Assembly (NCBI RefSeq): GCF_004795855.1
Contig: NZ_CP039252.1
Location: 434,001 to 498,000, forward strand
DNA: 64,000 bases
Direction: 5' to 3'
Source of the DNA: Hydrogenophaga sp. PAMC20947
Lineage (GTDB): Bacteria > Pseudomonadota > Gammaproteobacteria > Burkholderiales > Burkholderiaceae_C
Each line of letters begins with the position of its first letter. Position 1 is the first letter of the stretch. The notes beneath the pieces are model-generated. The model made no database searches. It saw only the letters and a list, made by a program, of their open reading frames with translations, and had not been told where the DNA came from. Positions 27,150 to 36,588 of this stretch are shown in pieces. A program made the position numbers and the translations under genes.

Positions 27150-28235
27150 ATGACTCAAAACGCTCAACCCAACTTCGAATCGCTGCCGGTCATCGATATC
27201 CGCGGCCTCTTCAGCGAAAACGTGGCCGACCGGCAAGCCGTGGCCGATCAGCTCGGCGATGCCGCGCGCAACGTGGGCTTTTTCTACATCAAGGGCCACG
27301 GCGTTCCCGCCGAGCACATCCGGGGTCTTCGCGACGCCGCCGTCCGGTTCTTCGCACAGGACCTCGACTGGAAAATGGACCACTACATCGGCCTGGGCCG
27401 TGGCCACAAAGGGTTTGTGCCCGAGGGTGAAGAAATCTACGGCATGGGCAAGCCCGATCACAAAGAGGCCTATGACATCGGGTTCGATGCCGGCGACGAC
27501 CACCCCATGGTGCAAGCAGGCCTTCCCTTGATCGGGAGCAACAAATGGCCTGAATTGGCCGGCTTTCGTGAGGAAACTTCCCTCTATTACGACAGTGTGT
27601 TTGGCTTGGGTCGACGGCTCATGGGGGCCTTTGCCCTTGCACTGGGTCAAGCCGAAGATGCGTTTGACGCCTATGTCACCTGTCCGCCCTCCAAGTTGCG
27701 TTTGATCCACTACCCGGTGGATGCCACGGCGGAAGACACCCCGGGCATCGGCGCCCACACCGACTACGAGTGCTTCACGCTGCTGCTGGCCGACCAGGAT
27801 GGGCTGGAGGTGCTGAACGACCAGGGCACCTGGGTCGATGCGCCGCCCCTGACCGTGGATGGCGAAGAGCTGTACGTGATCAACGTGGGCGACATGCTGG
27901 AGGTGATGTCCGCCGGTGCCTTCGTGGCCACCACGCACCGGGTGCGCAAGGTGCGGCACGAGCGCTACTCGTTCCCGCTGTTTTTCGCCTGCGACTACGA
28001 CACCCGCATCGAGCCGCTGCCGGCCTTCGACCCGACAGGCGAAGCCCGCGCCCGCTATGGCGACATCACCATCGGTGAACACATGTGGAGCATGGCGCTG
28101 CAGACCTACACCTACCTGCGCGAGCGCGTCGCCAGCGGTGAGCTGCAACTGCCGGCCCAGGCTCGCGGCACCACCAGCTTCGGCCAGTTCAAGACCCTCA
28201 AAGACGCACCGGCCGCCGAGGCCCTGGCGCCCTGA
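27150..28235 (+). CDS. 2-oxoglutarate/Fe(II) oxygenase, isopenicillin-N-synthase-like
   Basis: A 361-aa non-heme iron oxygenase. Fe ligands H203 and D205 (GAHTDYE) and H263 (TTHRV), and the 2-oxoglutarate pair R272-Y-S274, are intact; the DIOX_N domain begins [10 protein letters not shown]. Related plant and bacterial enzymes of this superfamily (ethylene-forming enzyme, homoarginine-6-hydroxylase) hydroxylate the carbon next to a guanidino nitrogen and release guanidine. Placement among ureohydrolases makes a guanidino substrate plausible; the specific reaction is inference. Confidence 0.9.
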   Translation: MTQNAQPNFESLPVIDIRGLFSENVADRQAVADQLGDAARNVGFFYIKGHGVPAEHIRGLRDAAVRFFAQDLDWKMDHYIGLGRGHKGFVPEGEEIYGMGKPDHKEAYDIGFDAGDDHPMVQAGLPLIGSNKWPELAGFREETSLYYDSVFGLGRRLMGAFALALGQAEDAFDAYVTCPPSKLRLIHYPVDATAEDTPGIGAHTDYECFTLLLADQDGLEVLNDQGTWVDAPPLTVDGEELYVINVGDMLEVMSAGAFVATTHRVRKVRHERYSFPLFFACDYDTRIEPLPAFDPTGEARARYGDITIGEHMWSMALQTYTYLRERVASGELQLPAQARGTTSFGQFKTLKDAPAAEALAP

Positions 28236-28326
28236 GCACGGTCCGTAACCCCTTCTTTGTTCGGTTTCCCCTCTGTCTCTTCCTTTGTCTTTCCTTGTTG
28301 TTCCCTTCTCTACAGGAGTTCTTGCC

Positions 28327-29124
28327 ATGTCCCAACTGACCACTTCCTTCACCCGCACCGCGCTGGCCACCCTCATCGGTTTCGGCTGCCTCGCTGGGGC
28401 TCAGGCGCAGACCCTGGCGCCCGGCGTCCTCAAGGTGGGTATGGAGCCCACCTACCCACCCTTCGAGTCGTACGACGGTGACAAGATCGTCGGCTTCGAC
28501 CCGGATATGGCCGCCTTGTTGGCGCGAGAGATGAAGCTCAAGCCCGCACTGACCGACGCCAAGTTTGTCAGTCTGGTCCCTGGCCTGGCCGCAGGTCAGC
28601 ACGATGCCGTGATCTCCGGGCTCTACATCACGCCTGAGCGTCTGGCGCAGGCCGATGCGGTTCCCTATGCCAGCACTGGTGCCCTGATCATGGTGGCCAA
28701 AGACAGCAAGGTGCTGCCCAAGACCGAGAAGGATCTGTGCGGCCTGAAGGTGGGTCTGCAGGCTGGTACCTCCTGGGTCAAGCAACTCCAGACCCTGTCC
28801 GATGAATACTGCAAGGCCAACGGCAAGAGCGCCATCAAGGTGATGGAGTTCCCGACCGCCCCCGAAGTTTCGCAGGCCATGATGTCGCGCAGCGTCGACG
28901 CGCAAATGGAGATCGCGGGTGCGGCCAAGATCATCGTGGAAAAAACCAAGGGCCGTGTGGCGATCAGCTCGCCCGGCCTGGTGTACCCGCAGACCCTGGG
29001 CATCTACGTGAAGAAAGGCAATGCCGAGCTCAAGCAGTCGTTCGAAACCGCAATGGCGGCGATACACAAGACCGGCGAGTACGACGCGCTGATCAAGAAA
29101 TACGAACTCACGCCGGTCAAGTAA
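28327..29124 (+). CDS. ABC transporter substrate-binding protein, polar amino-acid type
   Basis: A 265-aa periplasmic receptor of family 3 (SBP_bac_3). A cleavable signal ends near AGAQA (residue 27), followed by LKVGMEPTYPPFESYDGD and GFDPDMAALLAREM, the canonical ligand-binding start. ACAGGAG precedes ATG 28327. The 90 bp before it is strikingly pyrimidine-rich (28245-28312) and could be an unstructured leader. It feeds the fused permease-ATPase that follows. Such receptors bind basic amino acids and opines, which fits a guanidino ligand. Confidence 0.9.
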   Translation: MSQLTTSFTRTALATLIGFGCLAGAQAQTLAPGVLKVGMEPTYPPFESYDGDKIVGFDPDMAALLAREMKLKPALTDAKFVSLVPGLAAGQHDAVISGLYITPERLAQADAVPYASTGALIMVAKDSKVLPKTEKDLCGLKVGLQAGTSWVKQLQTLSDEYCKANGKSAIKVMEFPTAPEVSQAMMSRSVDAQMEIAGAAKIIVEKTKGRVAISSPGLVYPQTLGIYVKKGNAELKQSFETAMAAIHKTGEYDALIKKYELTPVK

Positions 29125-29157
29125 GCCGCCCACCCGCCAAGCCTCAGGACGCTCGCC

Positions 29158-30696
29158 ATGCAACTGGACTGGACCTACTTCTTTTCGCTGTTCTCCATGG
29201 GGGCGTTCTACCGGGCCAGTGCGACCGTGATCGCGCTGGGCTCCTTGTCGTGGCTGTTCGGACTGGTGCTGGGCTTCGGCCTGGCCCAGGCCGATGCCTC
29301 ACACGCGCGCTGGTTGCGCTGGCCGGCCCGCTGCTACATCTGGTTCTTTCGCAGCGTGCCGTTGCTGGTGCTGCTGGTGTTTGTCTACAACTTGCCGCAG
29401 ATTTTTCCCGCCACCGGGGTGGTGCTGAGCATTCCGTTTCTGGCCGGTCTGGTTGGCCTGGTGTTGACCGAAGCCGCCTACATGGCCGAAATCCACCGAG
29501 GCGGCTTGCAGTCGGTGGTCAAGGGGCAGCGCGAGGCGGCCCATGCCCTCGGGCTGGGCTGGTTGGCCACCCAGGTGCGCATCGTGTTGCCGCAGGCATT
29601 TCGCATCGCCTTGCCATCGCTCATCAACGAGTTCGTCACCATCATCAAGCTCACCTCACTGGTGTCGGTGATTTCCCTGCCCGAACTGCTGTTGACTGGC
29701 CAGCGGCTGTACACGCAGAACTTCCTCATTCTTGAAACCCTGCTGGCTGTGGCCGTTTACTACGTGGCCATCGTGACGGTGTTCGGGGCCATGCTCAATG
29801 CGCTGGAGCGCCGCCTGGAGCTGGGTCGCCGCCAGCCCGATGCATTGCTCGAGCCCATGCTGTCCGAGCTCCGCGCGGGCCTGGGCAGCGCGCCGCTGGT
29901 CGCTGCTGCCGTGCCCGGCAGCGGGGCGCCACCGGCGCTGGAGCTGCAGAACATTCACAAAGCCTACGGCGCTCACGCCGTGCTCAAGGGCGTGAATCTG
30001 AAGGTCTCCACCGGCGATGTGATCAGCATCATTGGCCCCTCGGGTTCGGGCAAGACCTCACTCATTCGCACCGTCAATGCGCTGGAGCGCATCGACCAAG
30101 GCGAGATCGTGCTGTTCGGCGAAAGCTACATCAAGGGCGGCGCACCGGTCGATGCCCAGCGCACACGGCAAGGCATCCGCCGCATCGGCATGGTGTTCCA
30201 GAGCTTCAATCTGTTCCCGCATCTGACCGTGCTGCAAAACATTCTGATGGCGCCTGGCCTGCATGGGCAGGGCAGCCGCGACGAGCAACGGGCCGCAGCC
30301 TTGCGCCTGCTCGACAAGGTGGGCTTGCTGGCCCATTCCAGCAAGTACCCGCACCAGCTTTCGGGCGGGCAGCAGCAGCGTGTGGCCATCGCGCGGGCAC
30401 TGGCGTTGCGCCCCGACGTGATGTTGTTCGATGAACCCACGTCAGCGCTCGACCCCGAACTCGTGGGGGATGTGCTCAAGGTGATTCAGGATCTGGCTGC
30501 GGAAGGCATGACCATGCTGATCGTGACGCACGAGATGGAGTTTGCGCTGCAGATCTCGCGCCGCATCGTGTTCATGGAGAACGGCTTGCTGCAGGTCGAT
30601 GTCACACCCGACCAGTTGCGCCATTCCGGTGCGGAGCCGGGCGACGCGATGGCGCGTGTGCGCCGTTTCATGGGCCTTGAGATGGTTGCCCAGTAG
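29158..30696 (+). CDS. fused ABC permease-ATPase, polar amino-acid type
   Basis: A 512-aa fusion. Residues 1-225 are a HisM/GlnP-like permease with the EAA loop EAAHALGLGWLATQV (126-140). After a linker of about 30 residues, 258-512 form the ATPase: Walker A GPSGSGKT (293-300), signature LSGGQQQR (401-408), Walker B VMLFDEP (421-427). Permease and ATPase are normally separate genes, so one polypeptide dimer would form the whole translocator. It lies 33 bp after the binding-protein gene. Confidence 0.92.
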   Translation: MQLDWTYFFSLFSMGAFYRASATVIALGSLSWLFGLVLGFGLAQADASHARWLRWPARCYIWFFRSVPLLVLLVFVYNLPQIFPATGVVLSIPFLAGLVGLVLTEAAYMAEIHRGGLQSVVKGQREAAHALGLGWLATQVRIVLPQAFRIALPSLINEFVTIIKLTSLVSVISLPELLLTGQRLYTQNFLILETLLAVAVYYVAIVTVFGAMLNALERRLELGRRQPDALLEPMLSELRAGLGSAPLVAAAVPGSGAPPALELQNIHKAYGAHAVLKGVNLKVSTGDVISIIGPSGSGKTSLIRTVNALERIDQGEIVLFGESYIKGGAPVDAQRTRQGIRRIGMVFQSFNLFPHLTVLQNILMAPGLHGQGSRDEQRAAALRLLDKVGLLAHSSKYPHQLSGGQQQRVAIARALALRPDVMLFDEPTSALDPELVGDVLKVIQDLAAEGMTMLIVTHEMEFALQISRRIVFMENGLLQVDVTPDQLRHSGAEPGDAMARVRRFMGLEMVAQ

Positions 30697-30741
30697 GCAC
30701 CGCCACTGGCCCGCAACACCCCATCATTCTCAGGAGGCACC

Positions 30742-31416
30742 ATGCCCGCGATCGCGGCTCAACCCTTTGATTTTCCTTACGATGGTCGCCTGGACCCGAA
30801 GACCACAGCGCTGGTCGTCATCGACATGCAGCTGGACTTTTTGTCGCATGAAGGCTATTTCGCCCGGCAGGGCTACGACCCGTCCCGGCTGCGCGCCATC
30901 ATTCCGGTCGTGGCTGAACTCATCGACGCCTGCCGCACGGCCGGTGTCCGGATCATCCACACCCGCCAGGGCTATCGGGCCGACCAGGCCGACATGACGC
31001 CCTACGAACAATGGCGACGCCGACAGCGCGGCCTGGAGGGTGTGTTGTTGCGTTCCAGTCCCGGTTTCCCGATCATCCCCGAGCTGGACGTCCGGGACGA
31101 AGACATCATCGTTGACAAGACTTGCAACAGCGCCTTCACCTACACGGATTTCGAGCACATCCTGAGAGCACAGGGGATCACCCATTTGCTGTTCTCGGGG
31201 TGCACCACCGATGTTTGTGTCCACACCACACTGAGGGATGCTTGCGACCGAAACTTCCAATGCCTGACGGTGGCGGATGCCTGCGCAAGCGGTGACGCCT
31301 ATGCCCATGAAGCGGCTTTGCATATGGTGACGGTGGAGTTTGGTATCTGGGGCACGCTGGCCGATTCGGCGGCGGTGTTGCATGGATTGCGCACGCTGCA
31401 AGCCAGCGCCACCTGA
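30742..31416 (+). CDS. isochorismatase-like cysteine amidohydrolase
   Basis: A 224-aa hydrolase of the isochorismatase superfamily. Triad D28 (VVIDMQLDF), K126 (DKTCNSAF) and nucleophile C159 (GCTTDVCVHTT) are present. Related enzymes hydrolyse ureido and amide bonds (biuret hydrolase, ureidoacrylate amidohydrolase RutB, N-carbamoyl compounds). In this operon a ureido or carbamoyl intermediate is a reasonable substrate, by inference. AGGAGG precedes ATG 30742. Confidence 0.9.
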   Translation: MPAIAAQPFDFPYDGRLDPKTTALVVIDMQLDFLSHEGYFARQGYDPSRLRAIIPVVAELIDACRTAGVRIIHTRQGYRADQADMTPYEQWRRRQRGLEGVLLRSSPGFPIIPELDVRDEDIIVDKTCNSAFTYTDFEHILRAQGITHLLFSGCTTDVCVHTTLRDACDRNFQCLTVADACASGDAYAHEAALHMVTVEFGIWGTLADSAAVLHGLRTLQASAT

Positions 31417-31433
31417 CCTTTTTTGGAGTTCAC

Positions 31434-32186
31434 ATGAGATCGATTTCGAGTACCCAAGAGGCTGGCTTGCGGCGCGATCTGGCGGCTGCCTACCGTCTCG
31501 CAGCCCGGTTCGGCTGGGACGACACGCTGTACACCCACTTTTCGGTGCGCCTGCCGGCGACCCGGGCCAAGAAAGAGCGGTTCCTGATCAACCCGTTCGG
31601 CCTCATGTTCGACGAGGTGCGGGCCAGCGACCTGATCGTGGTGGACCTGGACGGACAAGTGGTTTCCGGCGACGCTGCCTGCAACCCAGCGGGTTTCACC
31701 ATCCACAGCGCGGTGCACATGGCCCGCGAGGATGCGAATTGTGTCATCCACACGCACACGCTGGCCGGAATGGCGGTGGCAGCCTGCGAACAGGGCCTGT
31801 TGCAGCTGAATCAGATTTCTGCTGAGTTCTATCAGTCGGTCGGTAGCCACCCCTATGAGGGCGTGGCGTTCAACCATGAAGAGCGTTCGCGCATCCAGAC
31901 CGCATTGGGCGACAACATGGCGTTGATCCTGCGGCACCATGGATTGCTGAGTGTCGGGCCCACTGTGGCCGATGCCTTTTGCATCATGTTTTATCTCAAT
32001 CGAGCTTGTGAAATCCAGCTCGCTGCTGCCCAGTTGGCATCGCTGGCAGGCCCAGTCACCCGCATTCCGCCCACGGTAAGTGCCTATGTGCGCAAACAGT
32101 TCAAGGGGGTGGAGCACGAGCGTTCCCAGGTGTGGGCAGCCTGGTTGCGCCGGCTCGATCGAACGGATCCCGGCTACAAGGACTGA
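31434..32186 (+). CDS. class II aldolase/adducin-domain protein
   Basis: A 250-aa protein of the class II aldolase/adducin family with zinc ligands H106 and H108 (VIHTHTLAG) and H169 (RHHG). The usual catalytic acid before the zinc motif is not obvious (NPAGFTIHSAVH), so it may be a decarboxylase-like or non-aldolase member. GGAGT precedes ATG 31434. It lies 1 bp from the dehydrogenase gene that follows, so the two are likely translated together. Confidence 0.88.
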   Translation: MRSISSTQEAGLRRDLAAAYRLAARFGWDDTLYTHFSVRLPATRAKKERFLINPFGLMFDEVRASDLIVVDLDGQVVSGDAACNPAGFTIHSAVHMAREDANCVIHTHTLAGMAVAACEQGLLQLNQISAEFYQSVGSHPYEGVAFNHEERSRIQTALGDNMALILRHHGLLSVGPTVADAFCIMFYLNRACEIQLAAAQLASLAGPVTRIPPTVSAYVRKQFKGVEHERSQVWAAWLRRLDRTDPGYKD

Positions 32187-32187
32187 C

Positions 32188-33177
32188 ATGACTTTGCAGG
32201 CGCCCCTTTTTAATCCCCATCCGACCTTGCTCCTGTGCAGCGAGACCGATGACCTGGGGGACTTGCTTCCCCACTTCGAGCAGGCGGCGGCCGAACTGTG
32301 CCCGGAACTGAACGTGGCGCTGTGGTCCGAGCGCGAGCCATCGGGGGGAGTGAAACCGGAGTCTGTCGTGTGCCTGGCCAGTTGGTTTGCGCCTTTGGGC
32401 TTGCCCGCTTCCCTGAGTGGGTTGGGATTGATCGCTTCAATCGGTGCAGGCGTTGAGCACGTGTTGCGTGACCCCGGTTTGCCCGCTGGCTTGCCGATAA
32501 CCCGTATCGTGGATGCAGCGCAGACCCAAGGCATGGTCGACTTCGTTTTGTGGGCAGTGCTCCACTACCACCGCGGCATTGATCGGGTTCAGCAACAACA
32601 AGCGCAGCACCTGTGGCGCATGCCAGTCCAGCATGCTACGGCGCGCACGCATGTCGGCGTGATGGGTTTGGGCACCATGGGGGCCGAGGTTGCCTTGGCC
32701 CTGGCCGCGCACGGATTCACGGTGAGTGGCTGGTCGCGAACCCAGCGTGAGCTGAACGGTGTCGCCACATGGGCTGGAGAGGCAGCACTGGAGCGTTTTT
32801 TGCAGCCGCTCGATGTCGTGGTTTCCCTGTTGCCCTTGACGCCCGAAACCCGCGGCCTTTGCAATGCAAGGTGGTTTGACCAACTCAAGCCAGGCGCCGC
32901 GTTTGTCAACTGTGGACGGGGAGAGCAGGTGGTGGTGTCCGATCTGCTGGAGGCACTGCGCAGCGGTCATCTGCGGGGAGCCGTGCTGGACGTTTTTGAA
33001 CATGAGCCATTGCCACCCGATCATGATTTGTGGGATGAACCTCGGGTTGTGATCACGCCGCATATGGCGTCTTCGGTTTCCCCGGAATTGATGGCCCGCC
33101 AGATTGTGGCCAGCACCGCCGGTGTGTTGGCGGGTCGCCAGCCATTGAACGTCGTGGACCCGAAGCGCGGGTACTGA
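32188..33177 (+). CDS. D-isomer 2-hydroxyacid dehydrogenase, GhrA-like
   Basis: A 329-aa NAD(P)H-dependent reductase similar to glyoxylate/hydroxypyruvate reductase A. The Rossmann motif GVMGLGTMGAEVA lies near residue 152. Catalytic Arg in NCGRGEQVV, Glu in DVFEHEPLP and His in ITPHMASS are all visible. ATG 32188 follows directly on the aldolase stop; longer in-frame starts would overlap that gene heavily. A 2-oxoacid or aldehyde-acid produced upstream is the likely substrate. Confidence 0.9.
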   Translation: MTLQAPLFNPHPTLLLCSETDDLGDLLPHFEQAAAELCPELNVALWSEREPSGGVKPESVVCLASWFAPLGLPASLSGLGLIASIGAGVEHVLRDPGLPAGLPITRIVDAAQTQGMVDFVLWAVLHYHRGIDRVQQQQAQHLWRMPVQHATARTHVGVMGLGTMGAEVALALAAHGFTVSGWSRTQRELNGVATWAGEAALERFLQPLDVVVSLLPLTPETRGLCNARWFDQLKPGAAFVNCGRGEQVVVSDLLEALRSGHLRGAVLDVFEHEPLPPDHDLWDEPRVVITPHMASSVSPELMARQIVASTAGVLAGRQPLNVVDPKRGY

Positions 33178-33739
33178 GGCGTTCGGTGCTGGGCCTGTCG
33201 CCGGCATTCGGCTTGGCAGACGTTCTGGTTCTGTGGCGGTCGTTGCGCCGAAGCCAGGCTTCCGAATATGCCTGCTCGCACACCAGCGCAGCCAGTTGGG
33301 CAGGTCCACCTCGCGCAGGCGCGAAGCGGGGGATCAGCGTGGTGTTTATTCAGTGGGAGTCACTGCACTGGAGTGTTGAACACCATCGGAAAATTGTCAC
33401 AGGAGTGGGCGTTTTTAGCTGCAATTGCACGACACCGCCAGTGAATACATCACGGTTTTGAGCGGCCTCATCTCACAGAACTCTTTGCGCTGCGGCCGTA
33501 AGCTTTCCCCATCAAAACGAGGGAGGAGGGCGTCATGCAGATGGGTACACCATTCCGCCACTTTGATCCTCCTGTGGCCTCGAAGCTTGCCGGCGATCGC
33601 TGCAAAGCCAGTTGCTTGGCTGTCTTCCATTGCATCGGATCAACGCATTTCGGTCAAGCGAAGTCCAGAGGTGCAGAAATGCCATGGACCGTGTCAATGT
33701 CCGCAATTCCTGGTCGTGGTCCGTGCCTGGCGATTCGTC
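33178..33739. other. 562-bp region without a supportable gene
   Basis: No frame in either strand shows a recognisable protein. The stretch 33225-33330 read on the minus strand gives a short protein-like frame (PRFAPARGGPAQLAALVCEQAYSEAW split across frames) that might be a decayed gene. G+C drops around 33340-33480. The promoter of the second MFS gene should lie here. Nothing else identified. Confidence 0.5.
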
Positions 33740-35014
33740 ATGAGTGATTCCCGGGCCTTGCCGTCCTACCTGAGTCCGGATGCGTCCGCTCGCGAGGAGC
33801 GGAGTGCGGTCGTCTCGGAGCCGCAGGCCCAGCCTTCAGGCCACCACACCCAGTTCCTTCAGTTCGCCGGGCTTTCCGCGGGCTATTTCGCTCACATTGG
33901 GTTCTTCAATCCCTACCTGTCTTTGTGGCTCAAGGAGTTGGGCTTCGGTTTGATCGCCATCAGCGTGCTCTGCTCGGTTCAGGCTGCAACCCGACTGTTT
34001 GCGCCCTATGCCTGGGGAGCGCTGAGCGATCGCACTGGGGAGTGCGTCAAGCTCTTGCGGTATGGCGCCTCCGCGGCCCTGGTGTTTTCAACCGCTTTGT
34101 GGTTTCCGCTGGGCGGCATGGGCATGTTCATCGTCTTGCTGCTCCTGTTCATCCACACCAGCGCCATGATGCCCATGATTGAAACGGCGCTGGCGAATCT
34201 GGTCAGCCAAGGCGGCGCCTTTGATGCCGGGCGCTATGGCCGGGTGCGGCTGTGTGGTTCGCTGGGATTCCTGATCACGGTTCTGGCGGCAGGCTGGTGG
34301 TTTCAGCGCTTTGGCATGGCGCATTTTCCGGCTTGGGCAGAGGTCACTTTGATCGCGGTTGTGGTCAGCGTCTGGCGCTTGCCCGATCACAAAAAACCGG
34401 CCCCCAGCAAAGACAGTCACCCCGATATCGGGCCGGTGCTGCGCCTGCCGGCGGTGCGCTGGTTTTTCGCGTCGGCATTTTTCCATGCGTTGTCGCACAT
34501 TTCAGTTTTCATTTTCTTCTCGCTGTACCTTGACTCGCTCGGCTACGACAAGTCGGTGATTGGCCTGTTGTGGGCGGTGTCTGTGGTGATTGAGGTGGGC
34601 TGTTTCTTCACACAGGGGCGTTGGCTTTCCAAGCTGCCGCTCACCGCCTGGCTGGTGCTGGCTTCGGCGCTGATGGTGTTGCGCATGGGGTTCACAGCGG
34701 GGTTGCCTCTGGTGTTGCCCATCTTGTTGCTCGCACAAGCGATGCACGCCATCACGTTTTCTGCACACCACACGGTCTGTATTGCCTTGTTGTCTCGCCA
34801 TTTTCCGGGCCGAATGCGGGGGCGAGGGCAGGCCCTGTTCACCGTGGTGGGCTACGGATTGCCAGGCGTCATCGGTGGGCTGGGAGGCGGACTTCTCAGC
34901 GCTTCTATGGGTCTGGACAGTGTGTTCTGGCTCTCGGCAGGCACCGCAACGCTGGCTTTGGGATGTGCCTACAAGCTTTGGCGCCTGCAACGCGCTGGCG
35001 GTGAAGCAGGATGA
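33740..35014 (+). CDS. MFS transporter, MFS_1-like (HcaT-type), copy 2
   Basis: A 424-aa permease closely similar to the gene at 22078-23259 over its whole length (SAGYFAHIGFFNPYLSLWLKELGF; AHHTVCIALLSRHFPGRMRGRGQAL). It carries an extra N-terminal segment of about 35 hydrophilic residues. ATG 33740 is the best start; open sequence continues upstream but is not protein-like. It is separated from the dehydrogenase by 562 bp, so it probably has its own promoter. A short hairpin (35080-35099) follows it. Confidence 0.87.
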   Translation: MSDSRALPSYLSPDASAREERSAVVSEPQAQPSGHHTQFLQFAGLSAGYFAHIGFFNPYLSLWLKELGFGLIAISVLCSVQAATRLFAPYAWGALSDRTGECVKLLRYGASAALVFSTALWFPLGGMGMFIVLLLLFIHTSAMMPMIETALANLVSQGGAFDAGRYGRVRLCGSLGFLITVLAAGWWFQRFGMAHFPAWAEVTLIAVVVSVWRLPDHKKPAPSKDSHPDIGPVLRLPAVRWFFASAFFHALSHISVFIFFSLYLDSLGYDKSVIGLLWAVSVVIEVGCFFTQGRWLSKLPLTAWLVLASALMVLRMGFTAGLPLVLPILLLAQAMHAITFSAHHTVCIALLSRHFPGRMRGRGQALFTVVGYGLPGVIGGLGGGLLSASMGLDSVFWLSAGTATLALGCAYKLWRLQRAGGEAG

Positions 35015-35155
35015 AGGCGCTCACCCCGACGCAAGGGCCGTCTGGTGCGATGGCTCGCACAACCCGCCCCGCACGTCACCCGCGTTGAGGGAAACGCGGT
35101 GCTGGAAACGCAATGCGCCCATGGGGTGTTTCGTTCGCCCTTTCCCAGGGGGTTC

Positions 35156-35617
35156 TCAGCCCTGCGCAGCCGCTCTGCGCACAAGAGCGTCCAGCGCCAT
35201 GGCATAACCGTCCGTTCCGAAACCAACGACGATGCCCGCCGCTGCCGGCGAAATGTACGAGTGGTGGCGGAAGGCTTCTCGCGCATGCACATTGGAGATG
35301 TGGACCTCGATCACCGGCAGCGGTTTGACCCCCTGAATGGCATCGAACAAAGCGATCGAGGTGTGTGTGAACGCGCCGGGATTGAACACCACGCCCAGCA
35401 AATCACCCGCCGCGAAGCGCTGGCCTGCCGCGTGAATCTGGTCGATCAGCGCGCCTTCGTGGTTGCTTTGAAAACACTCGGCCTGAAAACCCTGAGACCG
35501 GGCTTGCACCGTGAACTGGGCTTCGACATCGGCCAAGGTTGCCGAGCCGTAGACGCCGGGTTCGCGGGTGCCCAGCAAATTGAGGTTGGGGCCGTTGAGC
35601 AACAGGAAGGATTTCAT
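35156..35617 (-). CDS. aroQ: 3-dehydroquinate dehydratase, type II
   Basis: Third step of the shikimate pathway. The 153-aa protein has [20 protein letters not shown] (catalytic Arg and Tyr), [13 protein letters not shown] and [19 protein letters not shown] (catalytic His), all diagnostic of the small dodecameric class. It follows aroE on the same strand with a 31-bp gap, forming an aroE-aroQ operon. Confidence 0.97.
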   Translation of the reverse strand: MKSFLLLNGPNLNLLGTREPGVYGSATLADVEAQFTVQARSQGFQAECFQSNHEGALIDQIHAAGQRFAAGDLLGVVFNPGAFTHTSIALFDAIQGVKPLPVIEVHISNVHAREAFRHHSYISPAAAGIVVGFGTDGYAMALDALVRRAAAQG

Positions 35618-35648
35618 GGCGAGTCCGTAAGTGAGATCAGATTCGAGC

Positions 35649-36470
35649 TTAAACGAGCGGCACAGTCAATTGCTTTATCACAGGTGCGGTGTCGGGGCGC
35701 ACGCCACGCCACCAGGCAAAGGCCTCGGCTGCCTGCTCCACCAGCATGCCCACGCCATCAGCCACCTGCTGCACACCAGCTGCCTGTGCTTGCTTCAGGA
35801 AAGGCGTGAGGCCTTTGCCGTAGACCATTTCGTAGGCCAAGGCACCGGGTGCGAACACGCCGAAGGGCAAGGGCAGGGTGTTGTGCGACAGACCGGTGGA
35901 CGTGGCGTTGATGATCACGTCAAAGCATTCACCTGCCAATGCTTCGTAGCCGCCAGTCTGTAGCCGGGCATGGCCGGAAAAATCGTTGGCCAACTGGTGT
36001 GCGGTTGCTGCGGTGCGGTTGGCGACGGCCAGCAGAGCGGGCTTTTGCTGGGCGATGGGCAGGATTGCGCCACGCGTGGCTCCGCCTGCACCGCAGATCA
36101 GTACGCGCTTGCCCGCCAAAGCCCTGCCCAAATTGAGCTGGAGGTCGTTGACCAGACCCACGCCGTCGAAGTTTTCAGCCCAGATGCGATCGCCTTCAAA
36201 TTTCAGTGCGTTGGCCGCACCCGCCAGGCGGGCGCTGTCGGCAGGGTCTGTGGCCAGTTCGAACGCTTGCAGTTTGAACGGCATGGTCACATTGGCCCCC
36301 AAACCGCCAGCAGCACGAAACTGGTTCAACACGGCAGCGAACCCGTCGACTGGGGCTTCGATGGCGGTGTACTCCAGGGTTTGCGCCGTGGCTTGCGCAA
36401 ACAGGCCGTGGATCAACGGCGATTTGCTCTGAACGATGGGGTGGCCAAATACGGCGTAGCGGTCGGTCAT
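35649..36470 (-). CDS. aroE: shikimate dehydrogenase
   Basis: NADP-dependent reduction of 3-dehydroshikimate. The 273-aa protein begins [18 protein letters not shown] with the shikimate-binding SKSPLIH and GANVTMPFK (catalytic Lys), and has the Rossmann loop [17 protein letters not shown] 36470 is the conserved family start. It is divergent from the FrnE-like gene (118-bp gap) and upstream of aroQ. Confidence 0.96.
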   Translation of the reverse strand: MTDRYAVFGHPIVQSKSPLIHGLFAQATAQTLEYTAIEAPVDGFAAVLNQFRAAGGLGANVTMPFKLQAFELATDPADSARLAGAANALKFEGDRIWAENFDGVGLVNDLQLNLGRALAGKRVLICGAGGATRGAILPIAQQKPALLAVANRTAATAHQLANDFSGHARLQTGGYEALAGECFDVIINATSTGLSHNTLPLPFGVFAPGALAYEMVYGKGLTPFLKQAQAAGVQQVADGVGMLVEQAAEAFAWWRGVRPDTAPVIKQLTVPLV

Positions 36471-36588
36471 GGACGCATGGATGAAAAGTGGGCGGGCGGT
36501 GGTCATTGTCACCCAAGGCCCCATGGGTACCCGGGTTTTCTGGACAAACCCGCCGCCTTGTGGCTTGGCGCGGGCGTACCATCGTGGG

